Assembly: GCF_018687635.1 (NCBI RefSeq)
Contig: NZ_CP061300.1
Span: 620,001-684,000 of the forward strand
DNA: 64,000 nt
Origin: Polynucleobacter sp. MWH-Braz-FAM2G
GTDB lineage: Bacteria > Pseudomonadota > Gammaproteobacteria > Burkholderiales > Burkholderiaceae
Reading direction: 5' to 3'
A program made the translations under genes and the position numbers. This document shows, piece after piece, positions 42,394 to 50,534 of the stretch. The notes under the pieces are model-generated. The model was not told the DNA's origin. It was given only the letters and a program-made list of their open reading frames with translations, and made no database searches. Position 1 is the first letter of the stretch; the number at the start of each line of letters is the position of its first letter.

Positions 42394-44299
42394 ATCAAAA
42401 GTTCATTTTTTCTCGAGCGAACCACTCGTCGCTTTATTGGGCAATCCCAATTGCGGCAAAACGGCCTTATTTAATCTGTTAACCGGTAGTCGCCAGAAGG
42501 TGGCAAATTATTCAGGCGTTACTGTTGAGCGTAAAGAGGGGCGTTTAACACTTGAGTCCGGAAAAAACATTCGTATTTTGGATCTGCCAGGTGCGTATAG
42601 TCTTTATCCCAGATCTTTGGATGAGCGTGTTACTTGCAATGTATTGCTTGGTAGGGCAGAGGGTGAGAAACGTCCTGATCTAGTGATTTGCGTATTAAGC
42701 GCCATGAATTTGCGCCGTAATTTACGCTTAGTACTAGCTGCTAAACGATTGGGTTTGCCTTGCATCGTTGTTCTCAATATGCTCGATATTGCAAAGCGAC
42801 AAGGCTTGCAGATTGATACTGCGGCACTCTCTAATGAATTGGGTCTACCCGTGCTGACCAGTATTGGTATTCAATCTGATGGCGCTAATGAGATTAAACA
42901 ATTTTTGTCCGCACTGGATTGGCGCAATTTAAATGCGTTGCGAACTGGTACAAGTGATGCGACTTTAGAAAACGTTGCTTCCCATATTGCGCATGCTGAG
43001 TCAGACAACGTACAAGTTCAAAGAATTTTGCAAAACCTCAAGCTCGATCAAATTATTCCTGATCACTTAAGCGATCGCTTGGATGCGGTATTGCTTCATC
43101 CATTCTTTGGCCCTGTTATTTTGGTGGCGCTGTTGTTTTGTATTTTTCAGGCGGTGTTTAGTTGGGCTACTGTACCCATGGATCTTATTAAGTCCGCGAT
43201 TGAATATTTGGGTGGACAAATTGTCGAAGTGTTGCCAGGTGGATGGTTGCGTAGCTTGATAGTCAATGGCATTTTGGCTGGCTTAGGTGGGGTAGTCATA
43301 TTCCTGCCACAAATCTTGATTCTGTTCTTCTTTATTCTGTTGCTTGAAGAGTCTGGTTATCTTCCTAGGGCTGCGTATTTATTGGATAGGGTCATGGGAT
43401 CAGTTGGTTTATCTGGTAGATCTTTTATTCCACTGCTCTCGAGTTTTGCCTGTGCGATTCCAGGGATTATGGCGACTCGAAGCATTTCGAATGCGCGCGA
43501 TCGTATGGTGACTATCTTAATTGCGCCGATGATGACCTGTTCTGCGCGACTACCTGTCTATGCTTTATTGATTTCTGCGTTTATCCCAGAGCAAAAGTTA
43601 TGGGCAGGGATTGATTTACAGGGTCTCGTTTTATTTCTTTTATATCTTGCTGGAATTTTGGGTGCGATGGCGGTCGCGTGGATTTTGCAGCGCATTACTA
43701 GTGAACAATTTCGGATGAATGCGCTCATGATGGAGTTGCCTAGCTATCACTTGCCGCGTTTAGGTAATTTGGCAATCAGCTTGTGGCAGCGCGCAGAAAT
43801 ATTTTTACGTCGCGTTGGTGGAATCATTTTGTTAATGACTGTTGGCTTATGGGCTTTATCTAGCTTTCCATTTCCTCCTGAGGGTGCAACAGGGTCGCCG
43901 ATTCAATATAGTTTTGCTGGAATGTTAGGTCAGGCGCTTGCCCATGTATTTTCTCCAATTGGTTTTAACTGGCAAATTAGCATTGCCTTAGTGCCCGGCA
44001 TGGCGGCTCGTGAAGTGGTGGTGAGTTCATTAGCAACGGTATATGCCTTATCTAGCTCCAGTGTAGATGCGGCAGATGCGCTGATTCCCTTGATCTCGAG
44101 CGGTTGGTCCTTGGCTACTGCGCTATCTTTATTGGCTTGGTTTGTATTTGCGCCTCAGTGCTTATCTACTATCGCTGCAGTCAAGCGTGAAACCGGGGGT
44201 TGGAAGATTCCCGTCATTATGTTGAGTTACTTGTTCTGCTTGGCCTACATTGCCTCCTTTATCACTTATCACATTGCTAGCGCTCTTGGCTTGGGGTAG
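42386..44299 (+). CDS. feoB: ferrous iron transport protein B
   Basis: A 637-residue Fe(II) transporter. The N-terminal G-domain has GNPNCGKT (about 19-26, G1) and DLPGAYSLYP (G3), then VLNMLDIAK (G4). The membrane part carries two Gate regions and the SFACAIPGIMATR motif with its Cys; helices run to the C-terminus. At 637 residues it is shorter than E. coli FeoB. I start at 42386, which overlaps feoA by eight bases; the 42365 start has no ribosome site. Confidence 0.93.
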   Translation: MSESKVHFFSSEPLVALLGNPNCGKTALFNLLTGSRQKVANYSGVTVERKEGRLTLESGKNIRILDLPGAYSLYPRSLDERVTCNVLLGRAEGEKRPDLVICVLSAMNLRRNLRLVLAAKRLGLPCIVVLNMLDIAKRQGLQIDTAALSNELGLPVLTSIGIQSDGANEIKQFLSALDWRNLNALRTGTSDATLENVASHIAHAESDNVQVQRILQNLKLDQIIPDHLSDRLDAVLLHPFFGPVILVALLFCIFQAVFSWATVPMDLIKSAIEYLGGQIVEVLPGGWLRSLIVNGILAGLGGVVIFLPQILILFFFILLLEESGYLPRAAYLLDRVMGSVGLSGRSFIPLLSSFACAIPGIMATRSISNARDRMVTILIAPMMTCSARLPVYALLISAFIPEQKLWAGIDLQGLVLFLLYLAGILGAMAVAWILQRITSEQFRMNALMMELPSYHLPRLGNLAISLWQRAEIFLRRVGGIILLMTVGLWALSSFPFPPEGATGSPIQYSFAGMLGQALAHVFSPIGFNWQISIALVPGMAAREVVVSSLATVYALSSSSVDAADALIPLISSGWSLATALSLLAWFVFAPQCLSTIAAVKRETGGWKIPVIMLSYLFCLAYIASFITYHIASALGLG

Positions 44300-44369
44300 T
44301 GAATCTCAAAGCAAGTTTTCTGAAATTCAGATAATCTCTTAGGCATTGATTGTTTAAGAGAGTATTTCA

Positions 44370-44765
44370 ATGCATTGCAAACACTTTTTATTATTACTGT
44401 CATGTCTTGTCGGAATTTCTGCATCAAATGAGGTCGTAGCTCAATCTGGTGAGAATACCTATAAGCAAGTCTGTGTTAGTTGCCATGGCACAGGTGTATT
44501 AAATGCCCCTAAATTTGGCGATAAAGCAAAGTGGGCGCCTTTAATAGCAGAGGGCCAGGTGACTTTGACTGCCCACGCCTATTTTGGTGTTCGCGGAATG
44601 CCCCCTAAGGGTGGTAACCCCAACCTTAGCATTGAAGGTTTTTCGGATGCATTGGTTTATATGGTGAATAACTCAGGTGGTAATTGGAAGTCACCAGATG
44701 CGAAAACAATCGCTGCCATCAATAAAGAAGTGGAAGCTAGAAAAGCGGGGCTTAATAAGAAGTAA
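44370..44765 (+). CDS. cytochrome c5-like periplasmic protein
   Basis: A 131-residue monohaem cytochrome c. Signal peptide about 1-25 (ending VVA-QS), CVSCHG (Cys35, Cys38, His39) binds haem and Met77 in VRGMPPKGG is the sixth ligand. The APKFGDKAKWAPLI and TLTAHAYFGVRGMP segments match the cytochrome c5 family. It follows feoB by 70 bases; it may carry electrons in the periplasm, and a link to iron reduction is speculative. Confidence 0.9.
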   Translation: MHCKHFLLLLSCLVGISASNEVVAQSGENTYKQVCVSCHGTGVLNAPKFGDKAKWAPLIAEGQVTLTAHAYFGVRGMPPKGGNPNLSIEGFSDALVYMVNNSGGNWKSPDAKTIAAINKEVEARKAGLNKK

Positions 44766-44830
44766 GCAATAGCACTCTAGTTCACTAGGTGGTAAAGATA
44801 AGTCACGCAATCGATTGCTGGTGGCAACTA

Positions 44831-44865
44831 TTTAACAAGTATTAAGTGGATTAATACTTGTTAAA
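44831..44865. promoter_or_regulatory. perfect 15-bp inverted repeat before the OMP gene
   Basis: TTTAACAAGTATTAA (44831-44845), loop GTGGA, TTAATACTTGTTAAA (44851-44865). The arms are perfectly complementary. No T-run follows, so a terminator is unlikely. The repeat ends ten bases before the ATG at 44876 and may be an operator or a structured leader. Confidence 0.6.
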
Positions 44866-44875
44866 CTCATGCATC

Positions 44876-45673
44876 ATGCAGATGCGCGTTCATCCTATTA
44901 AGAAGTCTCTAATTGGTGGGTTGCTATTTATCTTGTTTTTGTCCTTGCCATCCATCAGCATGGCAGTTCTGCAAGATGAAATTCAGGTTTACGACGATGA
45001 AATCAATGCTAAAGGTGAGGCTAGTGTTGAGCTTCACGTTAACAGCACACCTCGAGGCATTCAGACACCCTCTTACCCTGGTGAGGTAATGAGTAACAAT
45101 GGTGTGCGAGTGACGCCAGAATTCGCTTATGGACTTGGACATGATTTAGAAGCTGGTCTTTATATCTCCTACGTTAACTATGACAGCAAGTTTCAATATG
45201 CCGCCACTAAACTGCGCCTGAAGTGGTTGCCAATTCGGGAAGATAAAGGGGATGACTTCTTTGCGGGTGTCAATCTAGAGTTGGCAAATGTGCAGCCGCA
45301 ATTTGATGAGTCAAGATATAACGGTGAATTCCGTTTCATTATCGGCAAGCATTTTGATGAGTGGCTCTTCTCATTTAATCCGATTGTGGATATGCCACTT
45401 TCCCAGCCGTTTGTACATCAGTCTCCGTATTTTTCAACCGCTACTCGTTTATCAAGGGAGATTACGTCTGAGATCGCTTTAGGTGTGGAGTACTACTCCA
45501 ACCTAAATCAATTTGGCCAACCGATCAATTATCAAAATACTCAACAGCTGGGTTTTTTAATGATGTACTACGACGGTAAGCCAATTTCCTTTCAGGCTGG
45601 GGTAGGAAAAGGATTTTCTAACAGCACGGATTCTTTAACGCTTAAAGCGATCTTTTCCATGCCGTTGAATTAA
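44876..45673 (+). CDS. outer-membrane beta-barrel protein
   Basis: About 265 residues with an uncleaved-looking basic N-terminus and signal (KKSLIGGLLFILFLSLPSISMA). Mature part contains alternating strands such as RVTPEFAYGLGHDLEAGLYI, TKLRLKWLPI and FFAGVNLELANV and ends with KAIFSMPLN, without the terminal aromatic usual for barrels. It resembles uncharacterised transporter-like barrel proteins. Start at 44876 or 44882 is likely; no ribosome site is obvious because the 15-bp inverted repeat covers that region. Confidence 0.7.
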   Translation: MQMRVHPIKKSLIGGLLFILFLSLPSISMAVLQDEIQVYDDEINAKGEASVELHVNSTPRGIQTPSYPGEVMSNNGVRVTPEFAYGLGHDLEAGLYISYVNYDSKFQYAATKLRLKWLPIREDKGDDFFAGVNLELANVQPQFDESRYNGEFRFIIGKHFDEWLFSFNPIVDMPLSQPFVHQSPYFSTATRLSREITSEIALGVEYYSNLNQFGQPINYQNTQQLGFLMMYYDGKPISFQAGVGKGFSNSTDSLTLKAIFSMPLN

Positions 45674-45695
45674 TATCGTCTTCACTTCATCAGTT

Positions 45696-46697
45696 TTAAT
45701 CTGGCTTGATGTTCGCGTCTTTTACAACCTTGGCCCACATCGTTAACTCTCTTTGAATCCGCTTGGCAGAGTCGGCGGGCGATAGGTAATTGACGTAGAC
45801 GCCAGCCGCCAACATACGCTCTTGCACTTCAGGGCGTTGCAAAATAATCTTGATATCGGAGCTAAGCTTATCAATGATGGGTTTAGGTGTTCCTGCGGGA
45901 GCCAAAATGCCAAACATGCTCACCACATCAAAATTAGGTAAACCAGTGGCTTCGGTAATAGTCGGCACATCAGGTAATTGGCTAATCCGTTTGGCGGTGG
46001 TTACTGCTAAAGGTCTTAGCTGGCCAGCCTGAATAAATTGTAGTGCGGCTGGTACTGTTTCCGACATCGTTAATACTTGTCCGCCAACTAGATCCGTCAT
46101 GGCAGGCCCACTACCTTTATAGGGGACATGCAATAAATCTAAGCCCAGTTGGTAACGAAACATTTCCATCGCTAAACGCTGTGGCGCGCCGGCACCAGAT
46201 GAGGCGAAGGTGAGTTTACCGGGATTGGCTTTTGCATAAGCAATGAACTCTTTCATGTTCTTAACTGGCACCGAAGGGTTTACAACAAAGACAAGTGGTA
46301 CAACTCCCACCACATCCACTGGTGTGAAATCTTTTTCAAGGTTGTACTTGATTTTGTCTTTATCAAGATTGGTGTTGATGGCATGCGAGGTGAGGGCACC
46401 CATCAAAAGGGTATAACCATCCGCTGGTGATTTAGCCACCATATCTGCACCAATATTGCCGCTATCACCCGCGCGATTATCGGGTACTACCTGTTGGTTA
46501 AGAGACTTGGATAACTCTTGAGCCATGATGCGTCCAATAACATCAGTTGCTCCGCCAGGTGGGTAAGGAATTACTAAGCGGATAGGCTTATCGGGATAGC
46601 TTTTGATCGCAGCATTGTTAGATTGTGCAAATAGTGGGCTGCTCAAGATGCAGCCGCATAGGAGAAGGCCTAGACCTCGGATAAAGGGTTGTCTCAT
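45696..46697 (-). CDS. Bug-family periplasmic solute receptor
   Basis: A 333-residue TctC-like receptor. Signal peptide about 1-25 (ending LFA-QS), motif YPDKPIRLVIPYPPGGATDVIGR, NRAGDSGNIGADMVA, DGYTLLMGALTSHAI and C-terminal LTMWAKVVKDANIKPD. No permease genes nearby; its upstream neighbour SemiSWEET is divergent. Ligand unknown. Confidence 0.9.
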   Translation of the reverse strand: MRQPFIRGLGLLLCGCILSSPLFAQSNNAAIKSYPDKPIRLVIPYPPGGATDVIGRIMAQELSKSLNQQVVPDNRAGDSGNIGADMVAKSPADGYTLLMGALTSHAINTNLDKDKIKYNLEKDFTPVDVVGVVPLVFVVNPSVPVKNMKEFIAYAKANPGKLTFASSGAGAPQRLAMEMFRYQLGLDLLHVPYKGSGPAMTDLVGGQVLTMSETVPAALQFIQAGQLRPLAVTTAKRISQLPDVPTITEATGLPNFDVVSMFGILAPAGTPKPIIDKLSSDIKIILQRPEVQERMLAAGVYVNYLSPADSAKRIQRELTMWAKVVKDANIKPD

Positions 46698-46802
46698 TAT
46701 GTATTTGTATTATTGGTTGAGTTAGGAAATTCTATTATCTACAGAAATGCAATTCATGCTTTGGGTCAATGAACCAATGATTTCCCTGATTACAATGAAT
46801 CC

Positions 46803-47084
46803 ATGAATTTAGAGCCCCACCATATAGAAATCATTGGTTATTGCGCTGCATTCTTAACCACAATCGCCTTTCTTCCTCAAGCAATCCAGTCTTGGCGAAC
46901 AAGGGATTTGACCGGTATCTCTTTGGGCATGTATTCCTTATTCACGGTTGGGGTAGGGCTGTGGTTAGTCTACGGTCTAATTATTGAGAAATGGCCACTA
47001 ATACTGGCTAACGCTCTGACCTTTGCTTTGGCGCTCAGTATCCTGCTGTTGAAATTGCGTCATACTGCTAAAAATTCAAAATAA
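46803..47084 (+). CDS. SemiSWEET-like sugar transporter
   Basis: A 93-residue three-helix PQ-loop protein; FLPQAIQSWRTRDLTGISL has the Pro25-Gln26 pair, and LANALTFALALSILLLKL is helix 3. Bacterial SemiSWEETs dimerise and transport sugars. It is 36 bases upstream of the FAH-fold hydrolase gene on the same strand. Confidence 0.88.
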   Translation: MNLEPHHIEIIGYCAAFLTTIAFLPQAIQSWRTRDLTGISLGMYSLFTVGVGLWLVYGLIIEKWPLILANALTFALALSILLLKLRHTAKNSK

Positions 47085-47120
47085 GCCATTCATGCTAAAA
47101 AATTCCCAGAAAGGATTCTT

Positions 47121-47813
47121 ATGAGCACATCTTTTGTTATTGATCCACCAGCAGTGATTTCCTTACCAGTGACCGGTGACTCTCGCCGCTTTGCCGTTAA
47201 TCGTATTTACTGTGTAGGACGCAACTACGCAGATCATGCGCGTGAGATGGGACATGATCCTGATCGTGAGCCGCCATTCTTTTTTATGAAGCCGGCTAAC
47301 TCCATCGTAACTGACGGTAAAAATATGGCTTATCCCAATTTATCAAATGATGTTCATCACGAAATTGAAATGGTAGTTGCCATTGGTAAAGGTGGCGCGA
47401 ATATACCTGCAGAAAAAGCGCTAGAGCATGTTTATGGATATGGTGTTGGGTTGGATATGACTCGCCGTGATCTTCAAGGTGAGGCTAAAAAGATGGGGCG
47501 ACCATGGGATACCGGTAAAGCGTTTGATCAATCTGCGCCTTGCGGTGCAATCACTCCAGTGAGTCAGTGCGGTCATCCTGCCAAGGGCGCAGTCAAGCTA
47601 TTAGTCAATGGTGAAGTACGTCAAGAGGGTGATCTGAATCAGATGATCTGGAATGTTCCTGACACGATTGCCTATCTTTCCACGCTGTTTACATTAGAGC
47701 CAGGCGATTTGATCTTTTCTGGCACTCCAGCAGGAGTCGGTCCAGTGAAAAAAGGTGATGTTTTAGAAGGAAGTGTGGCAGGCTTGCCTAGTTTAAAAAC
47801 AACTATTGTTTAA
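47121..47813 (+). CDS. cytoplasmic FAH-family hydrolase (fumarylpyruvate-hydrolase-like)
   Basis: A 230-residue hydrolase: RIYCVGRNYADHAREMGHDP, FFFMKPANSIV, HHEIEMVVAIGKGGANIP with acidic metal ligands, and LIFSGTPAGVGPVKKGD. It closely matches the fumarylpyruvate/acylpyruvate hydrolase group that ends gentisate-type ring cleavage, though no ring-cleavage genes are nearby. Unlike the FAH protein at 28454, it has no export signal. Confidence 0.88.
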   Translation: MSTSFVIDPPAVISLPVTGDSRRFAVNRIYCVGRNYADHAREMGHDPDREPPFFFMKPANSIVTDGKNMAYPNLSNDVHHEIEMVVAIGKGGANIPAEKALEHVYGYGVGLDMTRRDLQGEAKKMGRPWDTGKAFDQSAPCGAITPVSQCGHPAKGAVKLLVNGEVRQEGDLNQMIWNVPDTIAYLSTLFTLEPGDLIFSGTPAGVGPVKKGDVLEGSVAGLPSLKTTIV

Positions 47814-47834
47814 ATTCTAAAGAAGACTGCTTTG

Positions 47835-48893
47835 ATGAGAAATTTGCTCAAGAAGTTCAGGCGCATCTATGCGTTAGTGGCCTTACCGCTAATTTTGTTC
47901 GCCTGCGCGAGCTCTGAGCAAATATCATCCACCTCCTCTTCACCCTCACCCAGTCTTTATAGCAATGCAAGTCCGTTAGATTTGCGCTTAAGCAATTGGC
48001 CATATCCTTACCCATTAAAAGAATTTAAGACATCGTTGCAGGGACAACCTGCCACGATGGTGTATATGGATGTTCCTGCCCTGGGTAAGCAAAGGGGCGT
48101 AGTTGTACTTTTTCATGGCAAGAATTTTTCAAGTGACTATTGGGCTACAACGATCGCAGGCCTTAGCAATGCAGGCTATCGTGTAATTGCTCCAGATCAG
48201 ATTGGTTTTGGAAAATCATCTAAACCAGATGTGTCGTATCACTTCGATGATTTAGCTGCCAACACAAAAGCGCTCTTAACCTCCCTTAATATCAAACAAG
48301 TATCAGTGATTGCTAACTCAATGGGCGGCATGCTTGGCGTTCGTTTTGCTCGCCTGTATCCGCAAACTGTTCAAAAGCTGGTTCTTGAGAACCCACTTGG
48401 ATTAGAGGATTACAGCAAAGATATTCCTCCGCAGAAAAACGAAGATTTATTAAAGTTGGAGAAGGCGCAAACTGAAGCAAGCTACCGTCGCTTTCTACAA
48501 AGCTATTTTCCTAATTGGCAGCCAAGCTATGAAAAGTTTGTAGAGGTGTATGTGCGTGTTCAGAAAGGGCCTGATTATCCCGCCTATGCAAAGACCTCCG
48601 TCCTGACGTATCAAATGATTGCTGAAAGGCCAGTGGTCAATGATTTGCCTCAGTTAAAGATGCCTGTTCTATTGGTGATTGGCCAAAAGGACCGAACAGT
48701 ATTTGGTCGACGCTTTGCTCCGCCAGAGGCAGTGAAAGCGTTAGGCAACTTTCCAGAGCTGGGGAAGAAGGCGCAAACAGTGATACCCAATGCTCGTTTG
48801 GTACCAATAGAGAATGTAGGGCATGTACCCCATGTTGAGGTACCCGATCAATTTGTAAAAATCGTATTAGAGTTTTTAAACTCCAGGAACTAA
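47835..48893 (+). CDS. alpha/beta hydrolase lipoprotein
   Basis: A 352-residue hydrolase with a lipoprotein signal ending LILFACAS (Cys near residue 26). The fold signatures are VVLFHGKNFSSDYW (oxyanion loop), IANSMGGMLGVRFA (nucleophile Ser in SMG), LLVIGQKDRTVFG (Asp) and ENVGHVPHVE (His). Peripheral attachment to the periplasmic or outer membrane is likely. Starts at the ATG at 47835, directly after a TTG. It is 21 bases after the FAH gene. Confidence 0.85.
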   Translation: MRNLLKKFRRIYALVALPLILFACASSEQISSTSSSPSPSLYSNASPLDLRLSNWPYPYPLKEFKTSLQGQPATMVYMDVPALGKQRGVVVLFHGKNFSSDYWATTIAGLSNAGYRVIAPDQIGFGKSSKPDVSYHFDDLAANTKALLTSLNIKQVSVIANSMGGMLGVRFARLYPQTVQKLVLENPLGLEDYSKDIPPQKNEDLLKLEKAQTEASYRRFLQSYFPNWQPSYEKFVEVYVRVQKGPDYPAYAKTSVLTYQMIAERPVVNDLPQLKMPVLLVIGQKDRTVFGRRFAPPEAVKALGNFPELGKKAQTVIPNARLVPIENVGHVPHVEVPDQFVKIVLEFLNSRN

Positions 48894-48895
48894 GC

Positions 48896-49675
48896 CTACT
48901 TGCCAGTCCATTTGGGAGGGCGTCCCTCGAGAAATGCGTTTACACCTTCTTTGAAGTCTGCGCTGTTATAAGTTTCACGCATTAAATCTGTGCAATCGGG
49001 TAGGTTGCTTTGCAGGAGGCGAGCTAAAGTGAGCTTGCTAGATTTTTGAGTAATCGGCGCAAGTGCTGCCAGTTTTTGAGCGAGCGCATTGACTGCCTCA
49101 TGAATTTCACTCGGTTCAACGGCTTGATACAAGTATCCTGACTCTAGCAATACAGGCGCTTTAATGAGCTCTGCAGTGAGTAGCATCTTCTTTACAGTGG
49201 GCAACCCAAGATGAGCAGCAATCCAAGATAAATTACTCGGCGATAAACAATTGCCTAAGGTCTTTGCCACTGGGATACCAAAACGAGCATCGATGGTGGA
49301 GATACGAAAGTCACAGGCAGTTGCCATTAACAGTCCGCTACCTACTGCCAAACCTTCAATCATTGCAATAGTTGGCATTGGAAGTTGTTGAAGTGAGGCA
49401 AAGATTTGATCGACAGCAACTTCATATGCCTCATCTTTTTTAAGATCGACAAATTGCTGAATATCACTGCCAGATACAAATGCTTTATCGCCAGCCCCTC
49501 GAAATATCACAACACGAATATCGGCATTGTTTGCAAGGGCATCACAAATGCTTTTGAGTTGTAAATACATCGGCCAAGTGAGGGCGTTACGAGCAGCAGG
49601 ATTGTTAAAAGTAACCCATGCTAAATTTCCTGCGATCTCAAGATCTAAACAGGGTGGGGTAGATTTTTGGTTCAT
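48896..49675 (-). CDS. enoyl-CoA hydratase/isomerase family protein
   Basis: A 259-residue crotonase. VTFNNPAARNALTWPMYLQL, IFRGAGDKAFVSGSDIQQF and MIEGLAVGSGLLMATACDFRI are the CoA and oxyanion-hole motifs; catalytic Glu positions are not clear (GNCLSPSNLSWIAAHLG replaces the usual G-x-x-P-G-G segment), so hydratase activity is uncertain. End FLEGRPPKWTGK is typical of the family. It abuts the alpha/beta hydrolase stop. Confidence 0.87.
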   Translation of the reverse strand: MNQKSTPPCLDLEIAGNLAWVTFNNPAARNALTWPMYLQLKSICDALANNADIRVVIFRGAGDKAFVSGSDIQQFVDLKKDEAYEVAVDQIFASLQQLPMPTIAMIEGLAVGSGLLMATACDFRISTIDARFGIPVAKTLGNCLSPSNLSWIAAHLGLPTVKKMLLTAELIKAPVLLESGYLYQAVEPSEIHEAVNALAQKLAALAPITQKSSKLTLARLLQSNLPDCTDLMRETYNSADFKEGVNAFLEGRPPKWTGK

Positions 49676-49770
49676 CAGGACATTCTAAACAAAAGGTCTA
49701 AAGACCATTCTGCAAGCTCTGAATTAGGAGAATTCAGCCTATGAGCAGTGTCCTGCGATAGAATTCTGTC

Positions 49771-49929
49771 ATGTATATGTTTCTACCATTTCTGACGGCT
49801 TTTATCGGACTTGTATTAGTTTGGTTTGAGAAGCGTCTTGCAGGCTTGATGGTTTTGGCAATCACGGTTGGCATCCTGATGCTTTGGTTCCGTGTGCATG
49901 CTACTTCTCACCTAAACATTAGTCTGTAA
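49771..49929 (+). CDS. DUF5993-type small membrane protein
   Basis: A 52-residue two-helix protein (MYMFLPFLTAFIGLVLVWFE, then GLMVLAITVGILMLWF), ending with RVHATSHLNISL. Its layout and final LNISL agree with the DUF5993 proteins encoded just before dsbB in many bacteria. The stop is six bases before the dsbB GTG start, so they are surely co-transcribed. A partner or assembly role for DsbB is a fair guess. Confidence 0.8.
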   Translation: MYMFLPFLTAFIGLVLVWFEKRLAGLMVLAITVGILMLWFRVHATSHLNISL

Positions 49930-49935
49930 TTTATT

Positions 49936-50499
49936 GTGAGTAGAAATTCTTTTCCCTCATTAGCGGCTTTAGGCAATCAACTTGCTTTGCTGGCGATCAT
50001 CGGCATGCTTGCTTATGCCTTCTTTGATCAATTTTATTTTGGTGAGCTTCCTTGCCCCTTGTGCTTAATGCAGCGTATGGGCTTTGTGATTATTGGTTTT
50101 GCTTTAGTTCTGAATATCCGTTCTGGTGCGCATTCGGCGCATTATGGTTGGGGAATCATTGGCGGTTTAGTTGGAATGATGGTTTCACTTCGTCAAGTCT
50201 TGCTGCATATTCTGCCGGGTGACAAAGGGTTTGGAACTACCTTTTTAGAATTGCATTTTTATACTTGGGCTTATGTTGGATATACCGGTTTATTAGTTGG
50301 ATTGGCAATTCTATTAATGCTTCCTAATCGTGATGTCCGCTCTCGCTCTTGGTTTGCGAATGCTTTAGTCATCACTTTTATCCTTTTAGTGTTAGGTAAT
50401 TTGATTTCCACCTTACTTGAGTGTGGCATTGGTCCTTGTGCCGATGATCCTGTGAAGTATGAGGGCTGGCTCTGGCTGCGCTCTCGCTTTGGTTTTTAA
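49936..50499 (+). CDS. dsbB: DsbB-family disulfide oxidoreductase
   Basis: A 187-residue membrane protein with about five helices. Active-site ELPCPLCLMQRMG gives Cys40 and Cys43 after helix 1. The second pair is not in the loop between helices 3 and 4 as in E. coli DsbB but after helix 5: Cys163 and Cys168 in LLECGIGPCADDP. With five helices both pairs would face the periplasm. Start is GTG at 49936, six bases after the DUF5993 gene. Confidence 0.85.
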   Translation: MSRNSFPSLAALGNQLALLAIIGMLAYAFFDQFYFGELPCPLCLMQRMGFVIIGFALVLNIRSGAHSAHYGWGIIGGLVGMMVSLRQVLLHILPGDKGFGTTFLELHFYTWAYVGYTGLLVGLAILLMLPNRDVRSRSWFANALVITFILLVLGNLISTLLECGIGPCADDPVKYEGWLWLRSRFGF

Positions 50500-50500
50500 C

Positions 50501-50518
50501 GTAGACCCATCGGTCTAC
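50501..50518 (+). other. hairpin after dsbB
   Basis: GTAGACC and GGTCTAC form a perfect 7-bp stem around CATC, just after the dsbB stop. No T-run follows, so it may be a weak terminator or a stability element between dsbB and the Bug gene. Confidence 0.4.
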
Positions 50519-50534
50519 TCTCGCTTGATTGAGT

